Positions 11,340 through 22,829 of a stretch of DNA of 64,000 bases are shown here, in pieces. The notes beneath the pieces were generated by a model. The model saw only the letters and a program-made list of their open reading frames with translations. It made no database searches and was not told where the DNA came from. The stretch spans positions 1 through 64,000 of the forward strand of contig JAWZYV010012238.1 of NCBI GenBank assembly GCA_038373885.1, given 5' to 3'. The stretch comes from Cheiracanthium punctorium. Its lineage: Eukaryota > Arthropoda > Arachnida > Araneae > Cheiracanthiidae. The first letter of the stretch is position 1. Every line of letters begins with the position of its first letter. Position numbers and translations under genes: made by a program.

Positions 11340-13730
11340 AAAATTAGCCTGAAAGTCATATTTCGAAGTAACTACTTTGTTGCTACCTATGTAAGGTAAA
11401 ATAGATGCGAACATGTGAAAGGTGTTGTGGCAAAACTCACATTTTCCATAGTTAAATTGAAAAAAAAAAAAAATTGAAACTTGAATTAATCAGGACGGTT
11501 AACTATGTTGAATGAGCATTCGTACAGACATTAAATTACTATAAGATTAAAACTCCTTAGTGCTTTGAAAAGCATTCATTTTTACACCGATATAGAAGAA
11601 TAACTGGATATACTGTCCAGTTCTGAAAAAGGGCAGTCGTTGCTGAAAAAAGGGCTGATGAAACGACTGCTGAAAAAGGGCAGTCGTTGCCATTGGACGC
11701 TCTTCAAGAATGAGGCCTTCCGTTGGTTCAACATATTGCAGTGATTTTATTTATACCTGGTGATGTCAACCCCCCTCCCCACAGAACTAAGTGTAAAAGA
11801 AAAAAACGCTGTTAATATGATTTTTGACGTTCTTATTAAAGAAAAAAAAAATCTCCTGTAAAGTACTGAGTTGTATTTTGGTTCAGTTTTTATGTTAAAA
11901 ATAGCATCTTGTTAGTGTGTTTTGTGAAGAGGTGTACTGTTTGACACACCTTGGTTCTAGTCAATAAATAAATAAATGAACTGTTCTGCTTGGCCCTCTG
12001 ATTCTGATATATATGTATGTGTGTAATTAATTAATTAATTATTATTATTTTTTTTTACGGAGTATGCCGTTTTTGCAGTAAATTCTTAGTGCTTTACTTA
12101 TTAATTATATATATATATATATATAAATATAATACTAAATAACGATAAAATTCTGGCTTTTTAGTACATGTTTTATTAAAAAAAGAAAAAGTACAAATGA
12201 ACTAATGATCACAGTTATCATCTAAATATAAAAGCTCTTCTTTTAATTAGTATAATCTCAGAAATATCTCTAGGCATATAATAGACAGCTATTTAAGCAG
12301 TTAGATGTCATCCTTGAAAAATATCATAATAATTATCATAACCTTAATAATAATTTTTAATTAATTAATTTAATTTTTTTAACTTAATTTACTGTGTTTT
12401 CTTCCTCTTCTTCTTCTTATTATTATTTTTTATTATTTTTTATTTTTTTTACTTACTCTTACTTTTTACTTATTGTTCAATTTTTCTCCAATTTTTTCTG
12501 GCAACGTACAATTTTCCAGCTTCAATTGGCAACAGCTCCATAGTTGCGCCATGTTTTCAGGCTTAATCCTTCGGTTGCTACTTCTCCATTTTCTCTTCAT
12601 AATTACATTTTTTCTGGGTATGTCTTTACTATTACTTTTTACTTCATAACAAGATAGCCCCCTGCTAGTTACATATTTAGCTTTCTTTGTGTTAAGTAAC
12701 TGCATTGAAATCCTGCTATTTCGTTTTTTATCTTGGTAGCAAGTATTCGGTCCGTGGGGCCTGAAAATTTTAGCCGATTCTTGCTACCTATTGTTTTACT
12801 CTATCCAATTCCGTCTTCTTTTTCTGATTTACCAATGTTTGCATTTCAATCTGCTGCTTTTGTCTGCTTATTCCTATTAAGATTTTGAATTCCTTATTTT
12901 CCTCATCAATCATTCCATGGATATTTTAGAATTTCGTATTTACCAAGTGGATGCTACGTTGATTCGTAAGTTATGCTTTTTACTATATATATATTCCTCG
13001 GCTCTTGTGAATAATTTATAAAAATAATTACGAAATAAACAAGTTTATTGAGATCTATTGCTTGAAGTTTGACTTGTTTCCCTAGTTTCTCCATTTTGTT
13101 TCTGCTTTCAGTAGTTTGTAGATGCATTATATATATGTATTGAAAATTTATGAAATTTTTAATTTTGGTTTGCTTAGCCATTTTAACTTAAAATATTAAG
13201 CGAAGCGTCAGTGTTAACTACTTACTTAACACAAATTCTGCTTTTAATACGTATCTTCCTTTTAATATGTTTTTTTTTTTTTTTTAATAATGAGATTCAA
13301 CATACATAATAGACCATTTACCGAACCATTACCATTGCCGAAATTTGAAAGACATGACGCGTTTGTGTCTTGCTTGAATTAAAAAGTAAAATAATAATAA
13401 GTGTCACTTGCACTCGAATTTTTTCTTTGTCTCTCTTTTTTTGTAGTGTGTTGCTCCGTAAAACCAGTGCTTTCAAAATTATTCACATTTGATAAGAAAA
13501 AAGGGAAAACAACTTGCAGATGTGTAAACGAAAATTATTTTTGATTATTGAACAAAAAATTGTAATTAACGGAACAGTTTTCAGATGAAATGATACGTAA
13601 AAATTGCCATCAGGCTTTTTACAGGATCATACACAAGAATTCCCAGATATAAAGCTCTTTGAGAGTTTAGTTTGATTTGATTTCCCTATTCGCTTGACAG
13701 CAATATATGTACTAATAAGGAATTTTTTGT
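11340..13730. other. no gene recognised; AT-rich with microsatellites
   Basis: 11620-11700 contains three scattered copies of gctgaaaaagggcagtcgtt-like sequence, a fragment of the piggyBac-like MITE arm. A (TA)n run lies at about 12107-12125. 12400-12480 is a T-rich tract. No open frame is convincing. Confidence 0.4.
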
Positions 13731-13735
13731 TTTTA

Positions 13736-13920
13736 AGGCTCTACACTCAGCTTTTCCTAAGAGGGTATGCCTTGATCGGAGGATTCTTAAGGGGTTCTAA
13801 CCTGTATCACCGTTACATCTGGAGAAAACCGCCCCAAACTCCAGACCGTTAGATCATTAGCCGCGTGACAGGCCAGAACAATGGACCATTACATTTCAAC
13901 CGTCTACCATGTTCATTGCT
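13736..13920 (-). mobile_element. tRNA-derived SINE (reverse orientation)
   Basis: Reverse complement of the family body: ggaggattcttaaggggttc, gttacatctggagaaaac, ccaaactccagaccgttaga, then the head remnant ccgtctaccatgttcattgc. Moderately diverged. Confidence 0.65.
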
Positions 13921-13924
13921 TTAT

Positions 13925-15175
13925 TCTTTTCGATTGAATTTAAAGTGTTTTATTAAGCATAAATTTGGAATTATTTATTTTCCTTGCACTTCCTTAAAGT
14001 GATCAGAGTCAGAAGAACTCTGATTTTTTTTTTTTTTCTTTTAGTTCGTTTCCTGTTGAAAGAATCAAAAAAGGAAAAAGCTAAAAAAAATAATAACAAC
14101 AACAAAAAAAAAAAGAACATTCCTAAGATGTTCTAGTTCTTTTTAATAATACCGAGTTTGATAATTTGTACCCCTTTATCCCAACCCCTCGTGTTTGTGA
14201 CACTGAGCGTAAAGTGAAACTAGCTATAAAAATAGCCATTTATTCAAGGTTTTCCAAGAAAAAAAAATAAATACACTGTTTAATAACGGCAGTAAAAACT
14301 TATAAATGATTAACAAAATCATTTAGCATTGAAGGCACCAAACTGTCTTTTGCATGCATTCAATGCATTAATAACGTTTTAATAATACCAAAAGGAAAAA
14401 AAATATATACCTTCCTACCAGCGTCATCATGTGATAATTTAATTCCCATCCCCCCCATCACCTGGCTCTTTGTTTTTCACTGGGGAAACAGACCCACGAG
14501 CTGACTTACAATGAGGACCCAAATTTTCGGTACCAGGTTTTTGGAAGCACCATCCCTCCGCCCTCTTCTGAAGGACACCGAGGCGAGATGAACCCGGGAA
14601 ATATCTCATCTCAGAGAACACAACCCAAGGATCTTTCAATGAAGGGTGTGTCCGAAGCAGACCACTTCTCCATTGGTCTAATTTCGAGGTCAGGCGAGGG
14701 AAGGATAAAGCATCTCCTAAAAAATGTTATTAAACGAAAAAAAAATAACAACCAGAAAAATTATATATTAATAATAATAATAACTGTGATGGCAACAGTG
14801 AAAAGAAAAAATATACATATTTTGAAATCTTGTATTCCTCAAGGATACGGTTTGGTGGATTTTAGAGTTAGTTTCAATTTTTCCCATTCCCAATGAAATC
14901 TGGACTCATTACAAAAGAGTTTTAAAATAATGACTACAAGGTATTACATAAATCTCATTTGTATGCTCTTTGAAAAAAAGAAAAAAGGTATAATTTGTTT
15001 GTTTTGGTGGGTGAACAATCAAAAATGCTGTGAATGGAAAAGAGAGAGAAATCTTTTGTGCAACCTAAAGTTTCTCACACATTAGGAGGTATCACATACT
15101 TTCGCAAGTTAATAGTCCGCTTATAAGCTGAGAAATGAGAGGCTGGTTGCATTGTTGATGATATAGAATAGCATA
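13925..15175. other. no gene recognised; less AT-rich island at 14430-14720
   Basis: 14430-14720 is clearly less AT-rich than its surroundings and open on both strands (102 codons plus, 66 codons minus). Neither frame has a recognisable motif, and no clear splice signals bracket it. It could be an exon, an untranslated exon or a degraded repeat. The rest is low complexity. Confidence 0.3.
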
Positions 15176-15179
15176 TAGA

Positions 15180-16095
15180 GGAGAGTGGCCTAAAGCGGGT
15201 AGGTTAACGATAGATATCCAAAAATAGTCGTTTTGGGGCTTTTATCACCAACATTATTGATTTATTTCCTAGGGATCTTAAAAAAAATGAGTATTGCGTT
15301 ATTTTATTTATAATAATTGTTTATTATCAAAAATTAAAAATGCTTAAAAAACCCACTTTGTCCTACAAGGCGGCCTAAAGCGGGTAAGCCGTTCGGGCAA
15401 AGCGGGTAAGTACATTATATTTTACAAATCTGAGCACATATTAATTTCCTTAAGGACTACTATTGAAATTTTAATTGAACTTATAATTATCATCAAAAAT
15501 AACCTTCATAGAACAATTTTTGACTTATTTTATCAGCCTAATTAAAGGTCTGCCGAAACCGAAGTTGTTTCGGATTCTTTCATAGAATGTTTCATTGCTA
15601 CTTTACACCAGGCTGCTTGATTTGTCTTCCTTTTATATTTATTAACCATCTATAACAAACTGCAGAAAAATTAGAATTAAAATGTATCAAGACAAAACGG
15701 GTATCTACCCGGCAGATACCCGTTTTGACCCCCGAAAGTACATTTTTACTTGAAGAATAATAACCTCAAACAAAAAAATAAAAAACCCAGAAACATCAGG
15801 GTAATTTATCGGTAGATAGCATCAAAATAATGTAGTAATATTGGCAATAAAAATAATAAGCTGGTTTTCGACCAGTCAAGAATTACATACCTTCAGTTTT
15901 TTATCGAATTTCCCAATTATTTTATTTTGTGTCTCGTTACGCCATGTTGCTACGCCGGTGGACCGTTGGGACTGGATGAAACTCGGGAGGGTTCGGGTAC
16001 TCACGGCACATGTCGATATTAGCGCATGCGCACTATGCGGCAATATACGAATGCCTACCCGCTTTGGGCGACCTACCCGTTTTGGGCCACTCTCC
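15180..16095. mobile_element. 916 bp non-autonomous TIR element
   Basis: Begins GGAGAGTGGCCTAAAGCGGG and ends with the inverted equivalent, CTACCCGTTTTGGGCCACTC plus TCC. The word AGCGGGTA/TACCCG recurs internally (15375-15410, 16055-16080). A perfect 14 bp palindrome, CAAAACGGGTATCT and its complement, sits at about 15702-15737. Open frames near 15841-16137 lie on both strands and show no transposase motif. Superfamily undetermined. Confidence 0.6.
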
Positions 16096-16879
16096 CCATC
16101 GCTTCTCCAAGCTGTTACGATACGAAATTCCATTTGATAACAACATCCACCAGAACCCCATCAAATCCTTCAATGCGTCTGTAAGCGCGGCTCTACACTA
16201 GCTTACAAACATAGAATTAATAGTAAAAATTATTAATACTTATAATATATTACAAAAAATATGCATAATATCTAACAAATATAGAACTTATTTTCTCATT
16301 CTGAGAAATGAGTAAAAAAAATGTTTACCTAATAAGATTTTTTACATTTTTCAGATGATCAACTTGTCTTCTCAACATGATCTTGATAAAACTGTGAGAT
16401 CTTGGTCAACTTCTGCATCCATCATAAAATTTTCACTAACAAATTTAAAGCAGTTTAACACCCCCCCCCTCTCCCCCCAAGACTCATGGCTTACATAAAG
16501 TAATTCAGAGTAATGCAAACAGATATTTAAATATGTATATAATAACTCAAATTAAACCGTTCTTTGTTTTACCCGACGTCTACAATAGACAAGGTCCAGT
16601 GTTTTGCCAAATATACCTAAATTTGTTTTTGTGACTATCATGCCTTTGCAACGATGAAAGCCAACAGGTTAAAGCAAATAAAACACCAAAAATATATAAA
16701 TAAATAAATAAATAAATAAAACACCCTTTTTAATCACTGCTCTTAGACTCTAAATAAATTATTATTATTATTATTAAGTTAAATCCCGTAAAAGAGTGCT
16801 AAATGTTAAACGTAATTATTGTAACACGAATGGGTTATTATTCTTACATTTTATGTATAAAACATTATAATATAATTGA

Positions 16880-17055
16880 AGTTGTCAACTACTCCAGAAT
16901 ATAATTAACCACTTTTTGCATGCAGTAATTTTTAAAAGTATTTTTTGGATTGACTATCAGCCCAGATGTTTAGCTTCGAATGTTTGCAATACTTTAAGCC
17001 AAAAATTACTGTTTAAAAAAAGTGGTCAATTATATTCCGGAGCGTTTGGAAACTC
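16880..17055. mobile_element. palindromic MITE (CCACTTTTT family), copy 1
   Basis: Arms read gttgtcaactactccagaat, then ataattaaccactttttg, and inversely agtggtcaattatattccgg at the other end. The same arms occur at 50659-50835, and a much-diverged copy at about 26685-26890. Non-coding. Confidence 0.55.
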
Positions 17056-17209
17056 TAAATACTAATCCAATTTATATATTAAAAATTTTAAATAAATTAT
17101 TTTAGACGGAGAGCAATGTTTAAGAAACATCATTAATACTATACATTAATTTTATTTTCTTTGAAATATATGTACGTCACCGAAAAGCACTTAAACCAAT
17201 GACTGCTCA

Positions 17210-17560
17210 TTAGGGTGGATCGAAATTTTTTTTTTTCGAAATCTTTATCTCCTGAGGTCTGAAAAGTTGTATATTGATATAAATAAGACGTGTGTAAAAT
17301 TTGAATGCTCTACGACAACGTCTTGGGGTTGCGCATCGAGCTTGAAATTTAGAAATTTTTGAAAAATATGACTTTTTTAAAAAAATCGACCAAAATTATT
17401 CTTTACCAAATTATTGGGCTCCCGAGGTTTTAGGAGTTGTATATTGTTATGAATAACTCGTAAGCAAAATCTGGAGGGGCTACGAAAATTTCTAGGGATT
17501 GCACATCGAGCTTGAAATCTATAAATATCTGAAAATAATGTTTTTTTCTGAAAAAATTAT
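17210..17560. repeat. diverged tandem dimer, ~180 bp unit
   Basis: Two units share ctcc(t/c)gaggt, gttgtatattg, gctacga, ggattgc/ggttgc and gcacatcgagcttgaaat. The left boundary tagggtggatcgaaa resembles repeat ends elsewhere (29995, tagggtgggcac). Nothing codes here. Confidence 0.5.
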
Positions 17561-17599
17561 GTAGAAAGCAAACTTTATTTGTTAAAAATAATTTGGTCC

Positions 17600-18090
17600 T
17601 TTTATATGTTAAGAAATGTTCAGAAAAGCTCAGTAAATAAAAAAAAAATGGCTTTACGAATAGTTTGATTCAATGCACACGTTATGCTGTCGATTTGTCT
17701 GGGGCGCAGTACGCAAGCTGTGCTCCAGACAACTAGTGCCGGTTTGACTGACGAGTGATGACGATGAACATGGCGTTCGGTTAAATTAGGCACGAGATAT
17801 TTCATTGAAACAGGCATTTAGTTTAACGTTTCAGATAGATGGTTCTTTCAGTTTACTCTCCAAAAAGGTAAAAGGTGGCTGCCTTGCACTGCTACGATTC
17901 TGAATAGAGTGAAACTGTCTGCAGTAGGACATGGAACAAAATCGGTGTTCTTAGAAGAGCTGGGAATATCGAAGGAATTACCTTGTACCAAGTTACAATT
18001 CCAAGAAGACATCCGAGAAGAGAATTCCGAGAAGACTTCTATATTACTATTTTGTACATAAGAAGAAAAATTTCTGCATAATTCACCGGA
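17600..18090. other. no gene recognised
   Basis: Locally less AT-rich. The minus frame at 17848-18123 runs into the neighbouring MITE. The plus frame near 17925-18060 is open with no recognised motif. I cannot separate a decayed exon from chance. Confidence 0.25.
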
Positions 18091-18092
18091 CA

Positions 18093-18464
18093 GCTGGCTG
18101 TGCGGCACAGCCAGCTGCGTCAAAAAAAGGGTCTCTAGATCTGTGGCACGCGATGAACATTTCGATCGTCCGCCATCTTGCTGGTAGTTAAATCGAGCGA
18201 TGGCAACGGCTGCCCTTTCTTTTCAGCATTGGGCCATCTATCCAGCTGTTCTCGCATTTTTCCATTTTTCAGCAGATGTCAGTGCTGTTAATCGTGAGAA
18301 TTTTTTTGCGGGAAATGACGTGCTAAAAAGTAAAGGATTCTCGTGGAGCTCTGTCACCCGCAACTATTTTTATAGAAATCCAATCTATTCTTCGTGACAG
18401 GCAACAGTCAAAACGTCAGAGTTTGGTGTTCACAGAGCGGGAACACTGCCCGTTAAAGGGTTAA
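18093..18464 (+). mobile_element. piggyBac-like MITE, left-truncated copy
   Basis: The right half of the palindrome is present from the apex (agctggctgtgcggcacagc) through gtctctagatctgtggcacg and tcgtccgccatcttgctggt. The standard body follows and ends CGTTAAAGGGTTAA. The left arm and left TTAA are missing. Confidence 0.7.
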
Positions 18465-18469
18465 TACAG

Positions 18470-19485
18470 TCTTCTTTTAGTAAGAGGATTGGAATATTCA
18501 AAGCTAAATTAGTTTCTAAGCACCAATCCAAATGTATTCTATACAGTAAAATGTGTCTTTAGCGGTCATCTTTACTAAACGGAAACTTGATAATCAACGG
18601 TAGACATAGAAACTATTCACAAGCTCTTAAAATGTCTTAGAAATAAAAATATTCCGTAGTTCCGTCAATGGGTGGTCTGTAGATTGGTCAACTATGCTTG
18701 TAGTGTGTGTGTGTGTGTGGGGGGGGGAATCGATCCTTGCAAATCTGTGTTTAAGGAATATTTTACTGCGTCTATAAACGTCAATGATATCCTGTACAAA
18801 AGTTTCTGTCACTTAGGTAAATAAAATTCTAATGTCAAATGGTCTAATTGTTTTGATTAAATAAGTTCACATCTTCTTTTATTTCTTAACTTTCACCAGG
18901 GACTGACTGCAACAGTTTTGTGACCAGGACACTTCAAATTTTGTACACTTATATTTTTTTGTGCTTCTATTATGCTGTGCCTAAACTCAATTTTTGGCCC
19001 GCTATCTGCATCTAGTGCATGTGCGACAACGAGGGCCTGATTTTCACAGTTTATCAGTATAGCTGTAATCTAAACTTTCACAGTTTGACCGTGACATTAT
19101 TACCGACAAAATTTCGGCACCTTTTGTGCTTGATAATTCTGTCTATATTAAAAGAAAAAAAAAGGGTTGCTTCGAGATATATAAATTAATCAAGTTAAGA
19201 CTCTCCTTTATGCTATAGACAAGCCCCTACCTATGTGTTTTTCAAGGTGAAGTCTCTTCTCTTATTACAATTATTGCTCGCTTATTACAATTATAGATCG
19301 TGAACTCCAATTTGCCATGCATCGTTATGTTATGTAGAATCCGTTTCGGAAAATTGGGCGATTATTTCAAGGCTGGATTCGCCCGTGTTACACAATTCAC
19401 TCTAACCCCAACCTTGAACGCTGCTCTCTCTCTCTGGTCCCACTAAAATATTTGTCTCGCCTAACCATCTTCCCTTTGCTTGCTT
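18470..19485. other. no gene recognised
   Basis: AT-rich and without supported frames. A short (GT)n then G run lies at about 18700-18728. Low-complexity (TC) at about 19425-19436 precedes the possible exon below. Confidence 0.35.
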
Positions 19486-19490
19486 TTCAG

Positions 19491-19579
19491 GGACGGCAAA
19501 TCGCTCTTCCGAGAGATTGACGAAAGATCTAATTATAGAAGGAGGAGGGCTTGCAATAACGAACTCTTACTGTCGGGAT
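19491..19579 (+). CDS. possible internal exon (speculative)
   Basis: A long pyrimidine-rich tract ending gcttgcttttcag gives a strong acceptor at 19490, and GGGAT|GTAAGA a strong donor after 19579. Between them 89 nt stay open in the frame starting at the second base (DGKSLFREIDERSNYRRRRA, then CNNELLLSG). Codon use looks less AT-driven than the surroundings. I found no partner exon, recognise no family, and such short matches do arise by chance. Confidence 0.25.
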
Positions 19580-19585
19580 GTAAGA

Positions 19586-20404
19586 TTAAAAGGCCCTTCA
19601 TAGAATAGATAATGCTCTGGTTACAAGAAACACGAGTGATGATCCCTCATTAATTTTGTTGTCCTTGCGAATGGTACCAGCTTGTGAGTGGTACGACGGC
19701 GGTCTCTCTTTCGAAGAACCCGCCTTGAATGATTTTACCTTAACCCTTTGAGGCGCAACCCTTTCCCAATGCTGAAAAAAGGGCAGCCGTTGCCATCGCT
19801 CGACTTAACTACCAGCAAGATGGTGGACGATCGAAACGTTCATCGCGTGCCACAGATCTAGAGACCCTTTTTTGACACAGCTCACAGCCAGCCGCGTCGA
19901 AAAAGGGTCTCTAGATCTGTGGCACGCGATGAACGTTTCGATCGTCCGTCATCTTGCTGGTAGTTAAGTCGAGCGATGGCAACGGCTGCGCTTTTTTCAG
20001 CATTGGGCAATCGATCCAGCTGTTCTCGCGTTCTTCCATTTTTCAGCAGATGTCAGTGCTGTTAAAAATAACCATGCCAATTTTTTTTACGGGAAATGAC
20101 GTGCTAAGAAGTAAAGGATTCTCGTGGAGCTACGTCACCCGCAACTATTTTTTTTTATAGAAATCAAATCTATTCTTCGTGACTGGCAACAGTCAAAACG
20201 TCAGAGTTGGGTGTCCCCAGAGCGGGAACACTGTGCGTTAAGGGTTAAAAGGCCATTTATAGAATAGATATAATGCTCTGGTTACACGAAACTCGAGTGA
20301 TGATCCCTCATTAATTTTGTTGTCGTTGCGAATGGTACCAGCTTGTGAGTGGTACGACGGCGGTCTCTCTTTCGAAGAACCGGCCTTGAATGGTTTTACC
20401 TTAA
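19586..20404. repeat. ~150 bp direct repeat, both copies bounded by TTAA, around a MITE
   Basis: Unit 1 (19590-19739) and unit 2 (20249-20400) are nearly identical: each has tagaatagat, atgctctggttac, gatgatccctcattaatttt and tggtacgacggcggtctctc. Every junction is TTAA (19586, 19740, 20245, 20401). The order is TTAA-unit-TTAA-MITE-TTAA-unit-TTAA. Confidence 0.85.
19740..20248 (+). mobile_element. piggyBac-like MITE, full copy with long palindrome
   Basis: TTAA at both ends, CCCTTTGAGGCGC at the left, inverted at the right. Positions ~19753-20010 are two near-perfect arms of about 115-125 bp: caatgctgaaaaaagggcag ... ccagcaagatgg ... gatctagagaccctttttt, facing the complement around a ~15 nt centre. 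A non-palindromic tail of ~240 bp follows. No transposase is encoded. It is the best reference copy of the family here. Confidence 0.85.
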
Positions 20405-20442
20405 CTAGAGCTTAAGCCCAGCTCGGCATATTTTAAGCTCTA

Positions 20443-20776
20443 TACACAGTGAAAAAAGAAATAATGTTAGATTACGGTCAATTCTCGGCAGCAAAAATCT
20501 CAAGAGAATCTCGTAAAATTATGGGCAGATCTTGAAATCATATTACCCATAAGTTATCGAGAGTTTGACCGTAATTTTATGAATATCACAGATTCGCGTA
20601 ACTCTACTCGCGGAAGTAAGAAAAGTGCTTCTCTCGTGAAAATACACAATTGACCTTAGGAAGAAAATGCAAAATGTGGATTTACGAGCCTTTCTCATTT
20701 ATCGACGAAAGAGAGATTATCTCGTAAAAATGAGCGGTCAATTCTCGTAAATTTATTTTTATTTTTTACAGTGTAA
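20443..20776. mobile_element. short TIR element (TACAC-GTGAAAAAA ends)
   Basis: The left end tacacagtgaaaaaagaaat is matched inversely by the right end ttatttttattttttacagt-gta. Internally cggtcaattctcg appears near both ends, and related words (gaccgtaattt, caattgacctta) occur between. Non-coding MITE of undetermined superfamily. Confidence 0.5.
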
Positions 20777-21083
20777 AGCCGTTCTTTAACGAAATAATGA
20801 AACTTGAGTAGTTTTCTATAGAATAAAATTATGGAGACTCGAAGAAATTTAGACTGCCTCTTCACAAACTATACTATGTATTTTCACAAACGGTCAACGA
20901 TTATAAGTTATGGAACATTCAGGAAGAAATCTTAATTTGTGGTGTATTTTTCAATTTTCACCTGATTTGGCTCATGTTTGAAAGCAATTTTTGAGCTTAA
21001 AGATATACCTTACACAATAGAATCAGAGAGTGAATAAAAGTTTGTAGCTGGATGGCTATGTAAGTTCGTGACCTCCGATCTTC

Positions 21084-21530
21084 TTAACCCTTTGAGGCGC
21101 AACCCTTTCCCAATGCTGATAAAAGGGCAGCCTTTGCCATTGCTCGACTTAACTACCAGCAAGATGGCGGTAGATCGGAAAGGCGGAAAAAGAGTCTCTA
21201 GATCTGTGGCACGCGATGAACATTTCGATCGTCGTCATCTTGCTGGTCGTTAAGTCGAGCAATGGCAACGGCTGCCCTTTTTTCAGCATTGGGCAATCTA
21301 TCCGGCTGTTCTCGCATTCTTCCATTTTTCAGCAGATGTCAGTACTGTTAAAAATAATCGTGACCATTTTTTCACGGGAAAGGACGTGCTAAAAAGAAAA
21401 GGATTCTCGAGGAGCCAGGTCACCCGCAACTATTTTTATAGAAATCCAATCTATTCTTCGTGACTGGCAACAGTCAAAACGTCAGAGTTTGGGGTTCCCA
21501 GAGCGGGAACACTGCGCATTAAAGTGTTAA
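21084..21530 (+). mobile_element. piggyBac-like MITE
   Basis: Flanked by TTAA (21084-21087, 21527-21530). The left arm (ggcagcctttgccattgctcgac...ccagcaagatggcgg) and right arm (cgtcatcttgctggtcgtta) are present. The palindrome apex is shortened to about 40 nt. The body is the same as the copy at 19740. Confidence 0.8.
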
Positions 21531-21534
21531 GCGT

Positions 21535-22825
21535 ATCTCTTGATCGCATAGCGCTCGAAACGGGTGGTCGCATACCTACCAAATTTTGCAAACGGCTTCA
21601 CTAGGACAGATTCCAACACACTCCTCGAAACGATTTTTTCAAGATTCGAATCAGAAAATAGTTTATGTTTAAAAAAAAAATTTCGTATTTTTTCTTGCCC
21701 AATACATAATAACGCAGGAAATTGCTCTTGTAACAAACCGATTTTAGTTTCATTGGATAGAGAAAATTGTCTTTTAAAAATAGTTTGTTCTGACTATATT
21801 ACACAAGATTAAGATTTTTAAAAAGTTTTGAAAGAAATGTTACTTTTGTAGAAAGTTTTCGTAAAATAATTTTAAAATTAGGGAATGCAATCCTGCAATA
21901 TTTTTCGTTTCGCTTGGTTTCGGGATTGAGACTTATTGATCCCACAGGATAGGCATTTCATTCAGCTAAGAATTGATCTAAACAGAGAAAAATAGGACCA
22001 TGAACTTTAATAGTAATAATTAATGATATTTGATAATTAATACAATATCTTACAGAAATATGAAAATTATAGTTATGATATTCAAAATAATATACTTGGT
22101 TAGTTGCTAAAAAAGAATGAAAAAAAAAAAAAAAAAAAAAAAAAAAACGTGTATGAGTGTGTAGAGTCACTAGCCTTCCTAGTCTTGATCTAATTTTAGT
22201 AAAACAAATCTAAAATGAAAACTTTTTATAATTGATTCGTCATGTTTCGGGAAGAGAAAAATTCGTATGAAATATTTCTGTTCACTTGGAGATTGGAAAG
22301 TTAGCGAAAAAATTTAGATCACGTACGATCCAGACTCCCATTGGAGAATAATTAGAAAATTTTTATGAAAAATTAGTTAATTAATTTCATAAAAAAAATT
22401 AATTAAATAAAAATATTTAATTAATTTCATAAAAATTTAAAATTAGTTAATTAATTTCATAAAAAAATTTTCATAAAAATTAACCCGCTAGTCTTAGCGG
22501 GTCAAAAAGCATTCTCATTTAACGCAAAAACATTCGTATTTACAAGGAATTTCTAATTTAACACACCCTCCTGGCAAGATTAAAAAAAAAAAAATATGGA
22601 ACACGTCTATATTTTAAATACGCACTAAAGTGTTATATACATTAAAAGGGTACCATAATCCATGCGTCATCCTATTTTCCTTATTCCATTAAGTGTATAA
22701 TAATTCATAAGTGTGCCGCTACATCTTTGTTGTTCCATAAAGACACCCCTTTGGAATCGAAATCTATAATAAAATCACTTACTAAATTTGACGCCGTCAG
22801 GAATATTCTAACTATACTTCTCCTT
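21535..22825. other. no gene recognised
   Basis: Includes an A run of about 29 at 22119-22147 and three near repeats of aattaatttcataaaaa between 22375 and 22470. Open frames are AT-driven. Confidence 0.4.
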
Positions 22826-22829
22826 TGTA

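Noticed and set aside
14439..14896. opposed frames of 66 and 102 codons in a less AT-rich island
   Set aside because: No motif, no splice sites and no promoter. Kept only as an unexplained compositional feature.
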